Assembly (NCBI GenBank): GCA_020284085.1
Contig: JACEVL010000109.1
Location: 186,001 to 250,000 of the forward strand
Source: Aporrectodea caliginosa
Taxonomy: Eukaryota > Annelida > Clitellata > Crassiclitellata > Lumbricidae
Length of the DNA stretch: 64,000 bases
Reading direction: 5' to 3'
This document shows positions 13,369 to 26,194 of this stretch, piece by piece. The position numbers and the translations under genes were made by a program. The notes below the pieces were generated by a model. It did no database searches, was not told the DNA's origin, and was given only the letters and a program-made list of their open reading frames with translations. Positions within the stretch are counted from its first letter, which is position 1. Each line of letters begins with the position of its first letter.

Positions 13369-13861
13369 TAGGGCTGCGGAAGTTAACGATTAATTAACCG
13401 ATTAGTCGCTAATTAATTTTTAACGATTAAATTTATTTTTAACGTTTAAACGAAGAGCGCTTGTTATAGTCGATAGGGCAAGGTGCCCCGGTATAATTAT
13501 AGCCTAGCTCTTCAATTCCGTGTGAGATACTTTTAGCTCGGCCGGTTATATTGTCAGCAAAACATGTTGCTCACTTTACCTAGCAGAGTTAACATGCTGG
13601 TTTGTTTACGTAATTGGTTGAAGGAAGATATTTGAACTGAGAAACGTAAGCACAACTACTAATATGAACAAACACGGCACTAAGTAAAGTATACTAGCTA
13701 GCAATAAATATTAATAATACTATTAAAAGATAAACTAAAAATGGTAATTTTGTATTTGTAATTACTTATTGGGGAATACATTTAATCACAATTAACTATT
13801 AATTAATCGTTAATTCTTAAATAGTTAACTATTAAGAAAAATTTTCTCATTAACAGTCTTA
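13369..13861. mobile_element. Non-autonomous hAT-like MITE, about 493 bp
   Basis: The left end TAGGGCTG (13369-13376) and right end CAGTCTTA (13854-13861) are imperfect inverted termini of hAT type. Inside both ends lie AACGATTAATTAA stretches in inverted orientation. The 8-bp flanks ATAAAAAC and GTTAAAAC match at six of eight positions, as expected for a decayed 8-bp target duplication. No transposase coding is present. Confidence 0.5.
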
Positions 13862-14384
13862 GTTAAAACTAGAAAGGCATCTTTCGATGGCCAGCCAAAG
13901 CCAAACTCTAATCAGGTCGACATGATGAAGATGAGTTTGCAAATACAGAGAGATTACGTAAGCGGTATCGCCGGTGTGGCGATATTTTGGATAACCCCTC
14001 GCGGAACATAATTATAGGCGACCAAGCATGACAAAACCCTCACAAAGTTGGAATATCAATATGTGGGTAATGAAAGTCACAAGACCGTCACGCATAAAAT
14101 AAGTCCGAAATGGTCCTGTGAATAATTTTCGCATAAATGTAGGCCTATAATATAACTCAAACTGTCTCATGGTACACTTTAAGCTACTTAGTATTTGTTA
14201 CCTAAATTTTTAGTAAGATTTTAATTCGCTATTCTTGGGAACTATTCGCGCGAAGATGTAAATATGAAATGTTTGTAACGTTTTGTTATATTGCCCACTG
14301 TAGCAAAATTAGGCTTCCTTAAGAATGTATTACGGGTTATTGAGTGCAGTTGATGTTAAATTCAATTAATTCATTCTGAGAATT

Positions 14385-14900
14385 CATATAGCGCCTCTTC
14401 AAGATATTTACTCTGCGCTAGCCTATTACGATGTTAAGTGTGATTACGAACGAAAATATTAGGCCTACATCAGTTAGCCAAACAATGCACAGTAGGCTAG
14501 AAGAGTCACCACTGACGAGCCAACGCACACGCGTGGAACCAACCAACGGATACTCATTGACAGATGTATTGTACATGGATGTACAGAGTATCTGAGCCAA
14601 GTTGCATCGATCATCATCATTATCAATCATCATTATCAATCATCATCATCAAACGTCATCATCAGTCATCATCTTCAGTTATTAATAATCATCAATAATC
14701 AATCATCATTATCAATCATCATCAAACGTCATCATCGTTATTAATTATTATGGTGTTGTGTCATAACGAACGAAATATTACATCAGTTAGCAAAACAATG
14801 CACAGAAAGCTAGAAGAGTCACCACTGGCGAGCCAACGCACACGCGTGGAACCATCCAACGGATTCCCGTCGACAGCTGAAGATGGCATGGATGGTCAGA
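14385..14900. repeat. Two copies of a dispersed repeat around an ATC microsatellite
   Basis: Sequences at about 14445-14560 and 14765-14880 are close copies (CACAGAAAGCTAGAAGAGTC-like, then AACGCACACGCGTGGAACCA). Between them lies an ATC/ATCA tract (14600-14745). The first copy begins with a reverse-oriented GGCGCTATATGAAT core near 14390. A third, diverged copy is near 10.95 kb. Confidence 0.6.
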
Positions 14901-15133
14901 GTCTCTAAACGTCATTAGGTGCGGTTAAGATCTGCCATTTTAAAATGATCAGACCCATGTCATTGACCGGTTAAGATTTCTTAGATTGATACCGGTTAAG
15001 AGCCATGTATTTAAGGCGGTGAAACTTTCCTAATTTAACCGGGCTTGATGCAAGCAGTCTGTCGGTTGATATCTGTCGGTTGATATCAAGGTATATAAAT
15101 ATGAAATTGCAATAGAGACTGAGTAGAGCGATC

Positions 15134-15134
<1 letters not shown>

Positions 15135-15198
<64 letters not shown>

Positions 15199-15204
15199 AG
15201 TATA
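15135..15204. repeat. TA microsatellite at the Gypsy insertion site
   Basis: About 60 bp of TA repeat end directly at the LTR boundary at 15205. The other Gypsy copy (48755-53399) is also flanked by TA repeat, so this family may favour TATA-like targets. Confidence 0.8.
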
Positions 15205-15510
15205 TGTAGCGTCTCTATTGTCGGATGTTCTAGACTTAACGCTAACTAATACAACTCAACACTGTGTATAGAACGTCTACCTTTATTAATCATAATGCAC
15301 TAAGATACAGCTTACGCAATGCTAGGTGAGCAGCAGCCTCACTCATATATTCAACCGGTCGCTCTCTCAGCTCCGCAAAACACTGGTTTTATACCCCGGC
15401 AAGATAATCCCTTGCCTGCACACACCACTAAGGCCACCAACTCTGCTTGCCAGCCGCTGTCACTGCACACACACCTAGGCTGATACTACACACCTACATA
15501 CTACACTACA
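15205..15510 (-). mobile_element. 3' LTR of Gypsy/errantivirus-like element (minus copy)
   Basis: A 306-bp LTR with TG...CA ends (TGTAG/CTACA), the same length as the two LTRs at 48755 and 53094 and nearly identical to them. On its coding strand it holds a TATA box (GGGTATAAAACC) and a polyadenylation signal (ATTAATAAAGG). The polypurine tract is the C-rich run just outside the LTR (about 15511-15519 on this strand), which marks this as the 3' LTR of an element read right to left. Confidence 0.9.
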
Positions 15511-15739
15511 TGCCCCCCCTAAGTGAATGACCGTGCCGCGGTCATTGATATATATCATAATCATCATAAAATGACAACTTAGCGTAACTATAACGATGCA
15601 GATACAGTAATAAAAAAAACCACGACATACATATGCTAACCAATACCAAGTCCAACTCATAAGAATGTCAAATAAGCAAAAGCAAGCAAACTATAATAAA
15701 ATGCAATGTAACTCAAAATCCATTAGTTCAACCAAAACA
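15511..15739 (-). other. Gypsy 3' untranslated region with polypurine tract
   Basis: The stretch between the env frame and the 3' LTR. It closely matches 52865-53093 of the plus-strand Gypsy copy in inverse orientation, including the polypurine tract next to the LTR and the palindromic GACCGCGGCACGGTCA. It is the shared 3' UTR of the family. Confidence 0.8.
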
Positions 15740-18267
15740 TTAACTAGATAAAGACTGAATATCAACCAACTCAATGCTAGGTGAATACGGAACAGGAGAA
15801 GAATCAACTGATACATCCAAAGCCAAAGGAACAGTGAATTCAGCACTGGATATAAAAAGTTTCACGTAGTAACGCTTATGAATTCCAATTATATGACGCA
15901 ATCTCCCAGCTGTGGAGCAGGAAATTCTTAATGACTGCGGCAATACAACACGAATCTGCGAATGTTTATGTAACACAGCTACTTGCCAATCAAAGAGTAA
16001 ACTAGACCATAAACAATGACGCTGAAGACGAACCCGCGATATAGCACTTAAAGCCATGATCTCGTAGTCATTAACAGCAAAGTGAAGTCTATGCCAAGGA
16101 AGAACGACCGTGTTAGTTGCGTTTCCGATATGCATAGCCAAAAAACAGCCTGTGGACTGGTAGATGTCACACAGCACTTGCACCGTTTACGAAAAACCCC
16201 AACCAACAAAATGAGAACCAATAAACTAATCACCACAATCTGAAACCACTGAAAATCCGGAAAACCTGTACTAATCGTGGACACAGGAGTCAAAACACTG
16301 GATGATGGAGAAAATATCCATACTGACGGAACCGATTGAGCTGGAATCACACGAGGCAACGACAAAACAATAACAGACAACCGATGTACCTTTACCACTA
16401 GATAAATTGTTACTATGATAAGTAAACCAATCAAAGCAGAACCCACAGGCAAAATAAAAGACTTGGACGACGAATAAGCTACCAATATTGGGCTACCGAA
16501 AGTATCAAGTTGATCGCGAATCACGTCGTCTTGAGACTTAAATAAAACCTGACCTGCCTTAACAGATGTCATAGCACTAGAAAAATCCTCTGTTAAACGC
16601 TGATCAATCAAATTGTCAGACGAATTTGTACCACTGACGAAAGTAGGTAACAGAAGCGTAAGCTGTTCTGCTAACGTACTATCGGCATGTAAATGATCCC
16701 AATCCGATTGAGAAAAGAATTCCTGAATCACAGCCAGATTGAACGTATGAACAACAGTAGATGATTCATTAAAAAGAACGTGCTCAGAATACGATGCAGG
16801 AAAAAAATAACCATTAGTCATCAATGTGCATGCATTCGGTATGAGAATGACACAAGAAATACACGCTGAAATAAGTTTAGGCTGAGCCAACGGGCAAATC
16901 AACGTAAGATCAGACACACTATTTTCAATGGCCAACGTGTCAGGTAACAAATACACAAACGAAGTAGGACGGTTATTTAGCAGGAGAAATTTGCAAAAGA
17001 GCTGAACAGAAGGTATATCATTTTTATACAAAACCAAGATACAAGACTTCGGATCAGTGATTAACTGAATGTCTTCCTTGGGAATAATACGAAACTCGCC
17101 AGCAACTTGTAGTGAAGGAAGATCATTCCAGACCGAAAAAGTCCGGTTATCCGAAGTAACAGCGAAATATCGAGGCATTTGATCAAGAAGAGACGCGTGC
17201 TGATTATTAGCCCCAATCGATTTTGGCACAACTGTAACCGTAAACAAATGCAGAGGATAAGGTAAAGTCGTAATCGGAATTTTAAGTGTTATATACAGTA
17301 TATTGCGTTTGAAGACCGTCAGATGAGTATTAGCTCTATAGAAGTAAGACGGATCCTGAACCAGAAGTCTGACAGGTATTTTCGAGGTCTTCAGATGTCG
17401 AGTTAATTGAACTAAGACACGACGAATATCTGATTTGTGTAACAATGTGGCCTCCAATCTACCAGCCATCAGGGACTCAATGGACAGGAGCAGAGTCTGT
17501 AAATCCATCTCAAGACAAGTGAAATTGTATAAAGTTTCAGCCATATAGAATGACAGCTGTAAAGAAGTCCTAAAATCCAATTTAAGAGCACGGGTCATGT
17601 CGGACAAAGTTTTATCCTGATCCGTAATCCGGGCACGAATAGAATCTAGACGCTGATTCGTTATACTAGTGGCGCTAGCCAAGTTTGAAATGTCGGCTTC
17701 GAACTGACCCAAAATACGCTGATTACTCTCCAAAATAGTTTTAACACGCTCCTGGACAACTCGAATATCAGAATCACGTGCAATTCCAAATAAGGAATGT
17801 GCCACGTCACCGATGAAATCAACAAACCCACGTCTACTCACACGTGGTTTCTTACGCCCAAAACGATCACGCCTCAGTACATTACGAATACGTTTCACTA
17901 AGGTATTAATCTGAACTTCAGCTCTTTGATGCAACTGATGTATATCTGAAAACGTGTTTAAATAATCAGAACAATTACCGTTAAGTGGCGTATTGCGAAA
18001 CTGACAATTCAACGCAGTCTTGATCTGATAAGGTGGTAACGATTTGACAACAGGTAAAGCAATATCAAAAGTATGAATCCACACGTCAGTACCGACTTCC
18101 AACACCCCTTTATAATGAAAGTACACGCCGTAAGCTCCTCTGCTGACAACGTAATCCGACGACGCTTGTATAACTGGACAGCAGAGCACCGATAAGAAGG
18201 TGAATAACAGGAAAATCCAGCCTATAAATAAGAACAAATTATATCTCGATACGAAAGTAAAGGACAA
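15740..18267 (-). CDS. env: F-like envelope glycoprotein (Gypsy/errantivirus env)
   Basis: Envelope fusion protein of an endogenous Gypsy-type retrovirus. The main frame (16048-18267, 739 residues) begins with a hydrophobic signal segment (about residues 10-30), followed by a basic cleavage site (about 138-146) and GFVDFIGDVAHSLFG. This is the fusion-peptide pattern known from baculovirus F proteins and insect errantivirus Env, where furin cuts just before it. A helical region follows (about 165-225). Two C-terminal hydrophobic segments are visible (about 604-625 and 676-692), the second followed by basic residues and cysteines. The C-terminal tail continues in another frame (15740-16183); the change falls at or near a T6 run (16140-16145). 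The tail's last ~30 residues match 52766-52864 of the other copy, which supports that frame. Upstream pol is missing, so the copy is 5'-truncated. Confidence 0.85.
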
Positions 18268-18290
18268 TTATGAATATGCAACAATGAATG

Positions 18291-18420
18291 TTTCCGTGGA
18301 GTGGCCCCTACGAAAGCCCGACTGAAATTTTGGAAGCAAGTTGTTAGTGCTTAAGTAAGTGGTAATGAGTGCCTCATTAGACAACTTTTTCAGCGTTCGC
18401 GTTAAATGCGACGGCGTGGA
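18291..18420 (-). mobile_element. LINE RT fragment abutting the env gene
   Basis: The minus-strand frame reads NNLLPKFQSGFRRGHST preceded by KKLSNEALITTYLS. This is the RT block found before the first catalytic motif in LINEs. It lies about 25 bp upstream of the env start. The env-bearing element therefore joins a LINE fragment where its own pol should be. Confidence 0.6.
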
Positions 18421-18429
18421 CATTGTCGG

Positions 18430-19950
18430 CGCACAGATGTATTATGCCATCTGAACTGTGAGAACTATTAAAATAATTTCTGCAGATGTCAACGGCCTTT
18501 GTAGCCAAAAGATATCGTTATGCTCTGGATCCATCCAATCCGTGGTTAAATATTCCACTACTCTACCTATGGTAGTGCTATAGTTCCAAGCTGGAGAAAG
18601 AAGCAGAGCGACACTAATCATTTCTGTTACGAAAGTGTCGTTAAGCAGCAGCTAAGCAACCCCGCGTTACTAGAGTGTGAGCATTGTGTTGTTTTCATAA
18701 ATGGAATAAGCAGTATGGGAACGATGAGAACTGCTCGAAATAATTACACACCTCTTATAATTGTAATATTCACCCTATAAATGAAAGTGGTCCTGCATTA
18801 TGCAAAAGGAACGGTGAAAACTGTTCATAATAATTTCTGTCGATGTTGTTGTCATTGTTCATCCCTTGAAAGACTGTGGTAGCCAAACAATGCAGCAGTT
18901 AAACACTGTTAACTACTAATAGCTTGTCTCAGTAAATCAGACCTTGTCTGATCACATTGCCTGCCTATCGATTTTGTTTTGACTGAGCTCCACTGAGTAA
19001 TCTCGTTCCAACTACTTAGCTTAATTTGAGCGCTATATAATTATCGAGATTACGTTTATTCTGGTAAGGTAAATACAGCGTCAACGACCTTGAAAGCCGT
19101 AAGATATCGCTAGACACGGGTAATGTGATGGTCTTGTTAGACACCTCTTAAACGCTTATATCTGATGCTACATATTCGCCAAAGGCATTAAATCTCCAAT
19201 TTTATCGAACTAAAAATTGTATAATAATAAACAGTGTGAACTGTATAGAATTTTCTCCTTTGGACGTCAACGGATTTTGAAGCGATAAGATGTCGTTTGA
19301 CTCTTAATATTATGAATTAATGAATTTAATTTATTAATTTAATCCAACTTAGTCTAGCCGACAGATCCTCTCCCGGTGCTCACCGTACCATACATTATCA
19401 TTTATGCGACAGATAGAAATTAGGCCCAATTATGGAATGATGTTTCAAGACCATTTAATTAAGGTGCGATGTTACAACGCCAATTTTTGTATGACCAAAT
19501 GAACCAGGCCTAACGATAACGGCAGGGTCTGGCCGCCACGGAATGACCGCATAGTGCTGCAACTTTTCGTGTTTACATGAAACTACGGTCACATACATCT
19601 GTTTAGAAAATAATGACATAATTATGTTCATGAATATGCAATATGTGTACAATGCACAATGTGCTAGGTAAATGTATATGGTTGGTTGCGTGGTTAGTGG
19701 TTACGGTATATCTCAGAGAGTTCCTGGATATACCCGTGGCTATTATGTGATTGTTAGGTTGAGTACCTGGCTCATTTATGGCAATGGCAAATCCGGGACT
19801 GAGGTGAGGTTAATTGTAGGAACTTGATACTGACGTAGGAATTTTTGATGCATGCATGCATAGTTACATACCCATCGAAATCAATAGCACCTAAATGGGT
19901 TGCTGACATCGTACAAATTAAATGCACCAGTATCGATTTTCTTGCAGATG
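18430..19950. other. Unassigned intergenic sequence
   Basis: No coding or structural element was recognised in about 1.5 kb, apart from a GCGCTATATAA motif near 19031. Short frames such as 19455-19652 have no recognisable motif. Confidence 0.4.
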
Positions 19951-19952
19951 CT

Positions 19953-21320
19953 TTACACTTTTAGCGGACAATGATTAGTGTAATACAAGTGCACATTAGA
20001 TTAGATTAGTGCTGTCCTGTTTCGACCGTCACCTTTGAATTCGCCTCTCGTCACTTATAAGACAGTCTTCCATCCAGTCTTATCAGAATTCTTTCATCTC
20101 GGTCATTTCCTTTACCTTCCTGCCTTGTAGTACCGCTCGGTGTGAACCCACTGTTTGCGCTGCTGGCGTGCCACAGGGATCCGTCCTCGGTCCTTTATTA
20201 TTTACAGTCTTTACTTCCCAATCAGTCGCAGAGCTAATCACTTTAGAGTCCAATAAAAATTACACCAGTAGGTGGATGATACTCAGCTCCAAATTGCTCT
20301 GTCACATACCGATCAGTCTGGTAAACTAAAACTTGAGGAGTGCCTCTCGTCTATGTATACATGGTTCTGTTTCAATGGTCTGGTCATAAACTCAGACAAG
20401 TCTGAGGCAATTTTGTTCGGTTCACGCCAACGCCTGCGTTCTCCCCCTTCGCTTTCTAGCATCGACCTCGCAGGCACTGCTGTGCCACTATACCAGATAC
20501 TATCAAACACTTGAGGTAACCCTGGACAGTAATCTCACATTCTGACCAGTAGCGGCTCTACAGCAGGGCAAACCAGGGCAAATGCCCTGCTTAAAAAGCC
20601 TTTGCCCTGGTCGTTGCCCTGCCACAAGGCTGCCAGAATCTTTACCCTGTGGAGAAATTATTTGGGGCATAATCACCCCGTGCACTTGCTACTTGTATGA
20701 TTCTTCTGGCCATGCCCTGGTTAGGAAAATGTCTGATTCTCTGATTCCGACCGCACAAAACAAACCTTTGTGAATCGTGTTTCTATCACACCAGGGCAAT
20801 ACGTCACACTGACTAAGAATATATTGCAAACCATGGCTGTTCCTTTGTCTCCACTCGCCTTGATCAATGATCATACTTATTCGGTTGTGTAAGTTTCTCA
20901 GATCTTGAGCTCAATAGGCTGCAGCGCATCCAAAAACTCCTTAGCTCGCGTACAATATTATATAGTGCTATGTTTCCCATTACAACCAAATTCTTCAGCC
21001 ATACTCCATCAGCTGCATTGGCTTTCAGTTGAATTCAGAATAAAATTTAAATTGGCCTCACAAGCCACAAAGCCGTGGGTTCGCTTGCATTAAATGCCTC
21101 TGCCCCAAGGATTTGGAATCGACTGCCACTCTTTCTTCGTAGCTCAAATTCATTTCGTTCAAAAAGCGGCTCAAAACTCACTATTTCTCCTCGGCTTTCA
21201 TACATATTGTATTGCAGGCTGTCTGTTCTGTTAGTAGTTAAAGATTGTTTCAATTGCATAACATGTAAATGTACAGCGCAGTGCGTTTTGTCAGGCGCTT
21301 AATAAAGAAAAAGATTATTA
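19953..21320 (+). mobile_element. CR1/L2-like LINE fragment, left arm of long inverted repeat
   Basis: The segment carries VPQGSVLGPLL (about 20168-20200) and VDDTQLQIALSHTD (from 20271), the RT turn and active-site region. It later carries LELNRLQRIQN (about 20905) and APRIWNRLPLFLRSS (about 21100), the RT C-terminal region. The frame is interrupted by a hAT-type insertion or deletion at 20547-20890. The 3' end is GCGCTTAATAAAGAAAAAG followed by an ATT microsatellite (21310-21338). Positions 19953 to about 21190 recur almost identically in reverse orientation at 35030-36285. Confidence 0.75.
20547..20890. mobile_element. Partial hAT-type element inside the LINE
   Basis: It starts with CAGTAGCGGCTCTACAGCAG, the CAGNGGCGG-type terminus common in hAT MITEs, right after the LINE codons LTF-DQ. 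The opposite terminus is missing, so one end was deleted together with LINE sequence. The inverted copy (about 35350-35692) has the same insertion, which therefore predates the duplication. Confidence 0.45.
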
Positions 21321-21339
21321 TTATTATTATTATTATATA

Positions 21340-22540
21340 AATCTAACTATATTTTTTATCCTGCCGGCTGACTATCCGCACCTCAGATTCACATTTCGCT
21401 GTGATCGTGCGGGCGTTACTAATTTATTTAATACAAATATATAAATAATGATGGTTGTTTCCAGTATTTTGCTGCCAGGACCGTTGGTGTCACCCTCCTG
21501 CGTTCTTCAGGTTTGTGACTGGCACTACCTGGCACTAGGGGCCGCACTTCTGGCAGTGGCAGAGGTTTCCTGCCAGTTCTTTTCATCTGCTGTATCAACG
21601 TAGCGTAATCATAATCTAGACATTTCCGCCGGAGTTGGGCTGGGAGCGTCTGAATAGGTTATCTTGGAGGGGCACTAACTTATATAAAGTCCTCTAAATG
21701 AATGAATTTCTGAGCACTGCTTGAAAGGGCACCGGCTTATTCACGAGCGCTGCTGTCATGTCAGAGGGTTGTCCAGAGATAACAAGTGGAGGTCCAAGTT
21801 CAGGTGTTACTGTAATTTCTTTCTACCTTTCTATCTTTCATCCATTGAAGGTCTGTGTACAGGTCCACAGCATTATCGAGTAAAGCTCGATCGAATCAGC
21901 TTTAATATTAGATATTATACACAGAGTTGTATGGTCTCGAGACCATATCTAGAGAAGCGGTCTTTCTGGTTAACACTAACTTAACAGATATTTAAAAGAG
22001 CAATTTGTACGTTATTTCAATTTTCTATCAGTGCAAAAATCATAAAATGTCTCATAAAGAACCCCAAATAGTCAAATTTGCATTCATGCAATTTCAAGTC
22101 ATGGACAAATAAAAGAAATGGCTTGCCGTTTGCCTCTGGTGTAAAGCCACCATAAGCGAAACGATTGGAACAACATCTAGTTTCTCAAGGTGAGTTATGT
22201 CGAATATTGTTGGTTTAAACTTTAGAATCGTTTAGAAGATTTCAGGATGCCTGAAATATTTAATTTCTTTATAGGACTACTGTGATCGGCTGATCGTTGA
22301 GAGATAAATTGATTCGTGATTTGGTTACAAGTTGTTTCTATTGTTTATTCTGAAATCTGTGCTATCCTGTGGACTAAATGCCGAAAAGCCTCAGTGTTTA
22401 ACTGTCTTAAACCTTGGGTCTTGGTCCCCACTGTCTCGGTCTTGGTCTTCACTGTCTCGATCTCGCAGTCTAAGTCTCGCGTACAAGTCTGATTATACAT
22501 GTATACATAAACACATACGTATGAAGCAGTTCAGTTGTGC
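21340..22540. other. Unassigned sequence with a LINE 3' fragment
   Basis: About 21627-21700 (CATTTCCGCCGGAGTTGGGC, then GGAGGGGCACTAACTTATAT) is related to the LINE 3' termini at 13.15 kb and, reversed, 39.9 kb. A short TCTCGGTCTTGGTC-type tract lies at about 22415-22490. No gene was recognised. Confidence 0.35.
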
Positions 22541-22549
22541 AGACCAGTG

Positions 22550-23450
22550 GCGGAGCGTGGGGGTGCAAGGGGGTGCGGTTGCACCGGGCGGCCACTTGAG
22601 AGGAGCGGCACTTTGGTACTTGGAATAATTCTTCGTCGAGTCAGTTATTGATTCGTGAGGTATCACAGACCTTGCGTTACGTAACTTCGTACTCGGATTG
22701 ATTGAAATTTATTTCAACTTTCAAGTTTCAAGAAAAATACTTAAATCGCTAATGCTAATTGTACTTTGAGTGCACAGTACACAGTGACACTAGAAAAGAC
22801 GATTTGTATAGCACCGTAGCTCAGCCCGAGGCAAGCAGGTCGATCAGTCTGCCCTGCACGCTGATCTACCTGCTTGCTAATGCATGCGCTTGAGAATACA
22901 TACACGTAGGCCAGCGATACAGCGTACTATACGCGGATATAGTTAATGCTAGTGTCTATACTAGTCTGTCTTTCTATCCCTTTCCGAGTGTCCGTCTGTG
23001 GTTCCCAGTGTCTTCCTCGTGAACTCGTCCACGTATTGGCTGAAGCGGTCGTCTGCCATTCGGTCAATGAAACTTTGCGTCCAGTGATGCGTTTCACGAA
23101 TGCATTTCTGCGGCGCCGATGATGAGACCGAATCCGTGCAAGCGATTCCTCTGCAATGCATTGGTCTCGGTTGGCTGGCGTCGACCTCCGGAGCCAAACA
23201 GGGCCCTGCAATCGTTATGAAACAACGATAATTAATGGATGGGGGCGGTAGGGACAGAGGCAGACACGTGAAGAGACACCGACTGGCGGAGAGGGATACA
23301 GACACTGCCTCACAAAGAGACACGATTAGACTTAAGTTGTTAATATGGAAGGCAGGGTTAGGAGGGGAAATAAACACACGTAGACACGACAGATTGGATA
23401 TAGAGACAATGACAGAGAAAGGAAGATAATTATACTTAGGGACGAATATA
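22550..23450. other. hAT-type terminus and unassigned sequence
   Basis: CAGTGGCGGAGCGTGGGGGT at about 22551 resembles a hAT-type end, but no opposite terminus was found. The rest (to 23450) shows no gene; a GTCTCTGT-like purine/pyrimidine bias begins near 23230. Confidence 0.3.
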
Positions 23451-23636
23451 TATATATATATATAATTATATATATATAATTCCAGAAATGTAGACGTGGA
23501 CAGAGATAATAATATCGATACCGATATTGACCCTACACAGAGAGATGCACAGAAGGGAGAGACAGACAGAGACAGACAAACAGAGGGGTGGGGAGAAAGA
23601 GGAAGAGAGACCGAGAGAAAAGAGAGAAGTTACGAG

Positions 23637-24171
<535 letters not shown>

Positions 24172-25337
24172 CAGAGGCGTAGCTAGGGGGCAGGGGGTAC
24201 AAGTGTCCCCGGGCGCCAGAGGAATGGGGCGCCAAAATGAGGGTTAGAATTAATAATTTTAGTCTTGATTTTGATGCTATTTAAACTAATTTATACCAAC
24301 TAAATTTATAAAACTTAATTTTGGCGCCCCAAAACCTCATTAGTTACAAACTAGTTGTCAGACTGACAGAGACTGTTCAGACATTATTTTGGCGCCCCAC
24401 TGAGCATTAAGGGGCACCATACACTCATTACAAATGATATACCTACATTGCAAGATTGTTAGGCTAGTCAGAATCAGAAAAGTCGTTTTCTCATAAAATC
24501 ATGGAAAAAATCAGCTCAAGTATATCCTGTACTACTAAAAGTGGCATATGGTTTTAATATATATATAAACAAATTAGGTATAGTAATTTTCAACTTTCCT
24601 GTATGGAAAAACTTTTAACCGGCTGGAATGAATAGCTGCATTAGCCAATGAGAGGGAGGGTGGGGTATGCAGTATGCCAACCCTTGTAGGAGAAGCATCT
24701 GTCTGATGGTTAAGCTAGCTGTGTCCGCCTTGACTCTTGACGCCCATGGCTGCATCCATGATCCCCAGTAAAACTATTATACTATAGGCATCATGGACAC
24801 AGGGCGACAGCTGGTTCGGGCTGCTGCAACCCAGTGATTTGTATATTTATTGGGCCAAGAGGTCAAAATTAGGCCTACAAGCTAACTTTCAATAAGAGGC
24901 AGACTGACAGTAGGCTATCAGTCAGAACTCAGCAGTTCAGCTATCTTGGATTTCAATTTTGCTGCTGAAGTTTTGTTGGAATGCAAATACTTAAATTTCA
25001 TTAAAAACAAGTCTGTTAGTTTAGCAATAAGTAACATAGTACAAATCAACAACCTAATGTTTAAATATTTTTTATTTTATCGACAACAGATAGGCCTATG
25101 TGTTATGATAGGCTATTTGTTTGATAAATAAATTCATATATAATTTGAATTTATTGACTTTCAAAAACACAATGAACAGTCGATATTTTTAATATTTTAT
25201 TTCACTAAAATTTAAATTGCCATTCCGTGTATTTGGAAAATGTGAAATAAATTAAATAGGGAGGGATGAGGAGGGACGGGGGGGGCGCCAATTTCATAGT
25301 TTGTCCCCGGGCGCCAAATATCCTAGCTACGCCTCTG
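24172..25337. mobile_element. Non-autonomous hAT-type element, 1166 bp
   Basis: Terminal inverted repeats CAGAGGCGTAGCTAGG (24172-24187) and its complement (25322-25337) continue into GGGCGCCA-rich subterminal sequence on both sides. It is flanked by ATGGACGG at 24164-24171 and 25338-25345, an 8-bp target duplication as in hAT elements; because the flank is itself a GGATGGAC microsatellite, the duplication alone is weak evidence. The interior (GGCGCCCCA motifs, AT-rich) has no transposase. The surrounding microsatellite continues on the far side. Confidence 0.7.
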
Positions 25338-25343
25338 ATGGAC

Positions 25344-25377
<34 letters not shown>

Positions 25378-25425
25378 ATGGATGGATGGATGGATGGATG
25401 GATGGATGGATAGTAGATAGATAGC

Positions 25426-25462
<37 letters not shown>

Positions 25463-25465
25463 TGA
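25338..25465. repeat. GGAT and CAGA microsatellite, right of the hAT insertion
   Basis: GGAT/GGAC units (25338-25420) followed by AGATAGCTAGATAGACAGAC and CAGA units (to about 25462). This is the continuation of the array that ends at 24171. Confidence 0.9.
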
Positions 25466-25469
25466 TAAA

Positions 25470-26194
25470 TAGATAGAAATAACAGTGAAGACAAAAAGGG
25501 AGAAAGAGAAGGTATGCAAGTTTATTTTGTTAATACCACTGGGTTTTATATAGGTCAGCACAATAAACATGTATATATTGGCCTAAATAATTAACCTACA
25601 TAGGCAAATACGATGAACATAATAAGCAAAAATAGTCTATGTGTGCCTAAAACGTTCGCACATATGGACCTAAATAATCAACCTATAGGCCTATATTCCA
25701 AGATAATTAACCTACATGATTATTTGACATAATGTATTAGTAGCCTACAATATAATATTCATCAACATATACAGGCCTGGGCAATTACATATAGAAGCCA
25801 AAATAAATAGGCCCTAACATAATTAGGCCTACGTAGTTATTAATTTTTTATCGAATACGCGATACAAATAGCGTGGCCCATATGAAAGCATGTTTCTCTG
25901 GACAGCGTTTTTTCTCGCCGCATTTTCGATCAATTACTTGTCCGATAATTTTCGTTCTTTCAATGGACTTCTAATGTTATTTCTTTCTTTCGTCCATGTT
26001 CTGAGTGTTTTGGACGGGATTTGAACGCTATTTTATCGCAAGTGGACTCAACGATACTTATTAGAACTTACATCATTTACATGCCATTAACGGCGTGGCG
26101 CCAATTCAAATGGGCAGCGGTTGTGAAGGACCTCATAAAATTATGATCAATTCGTTGAATAAAATACAGCCCGTAAAAACAAAGTTTTTTACTA
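25470..26194. other. Unassigned sequence, TAGGCCTA-rich
   Basis: No gene was recognised. The palindrome TAGGCCTA and its variants occur repeatedly (about 25570-25840). The last part leads into the satellite units at 26195. Confidence 0.4.
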
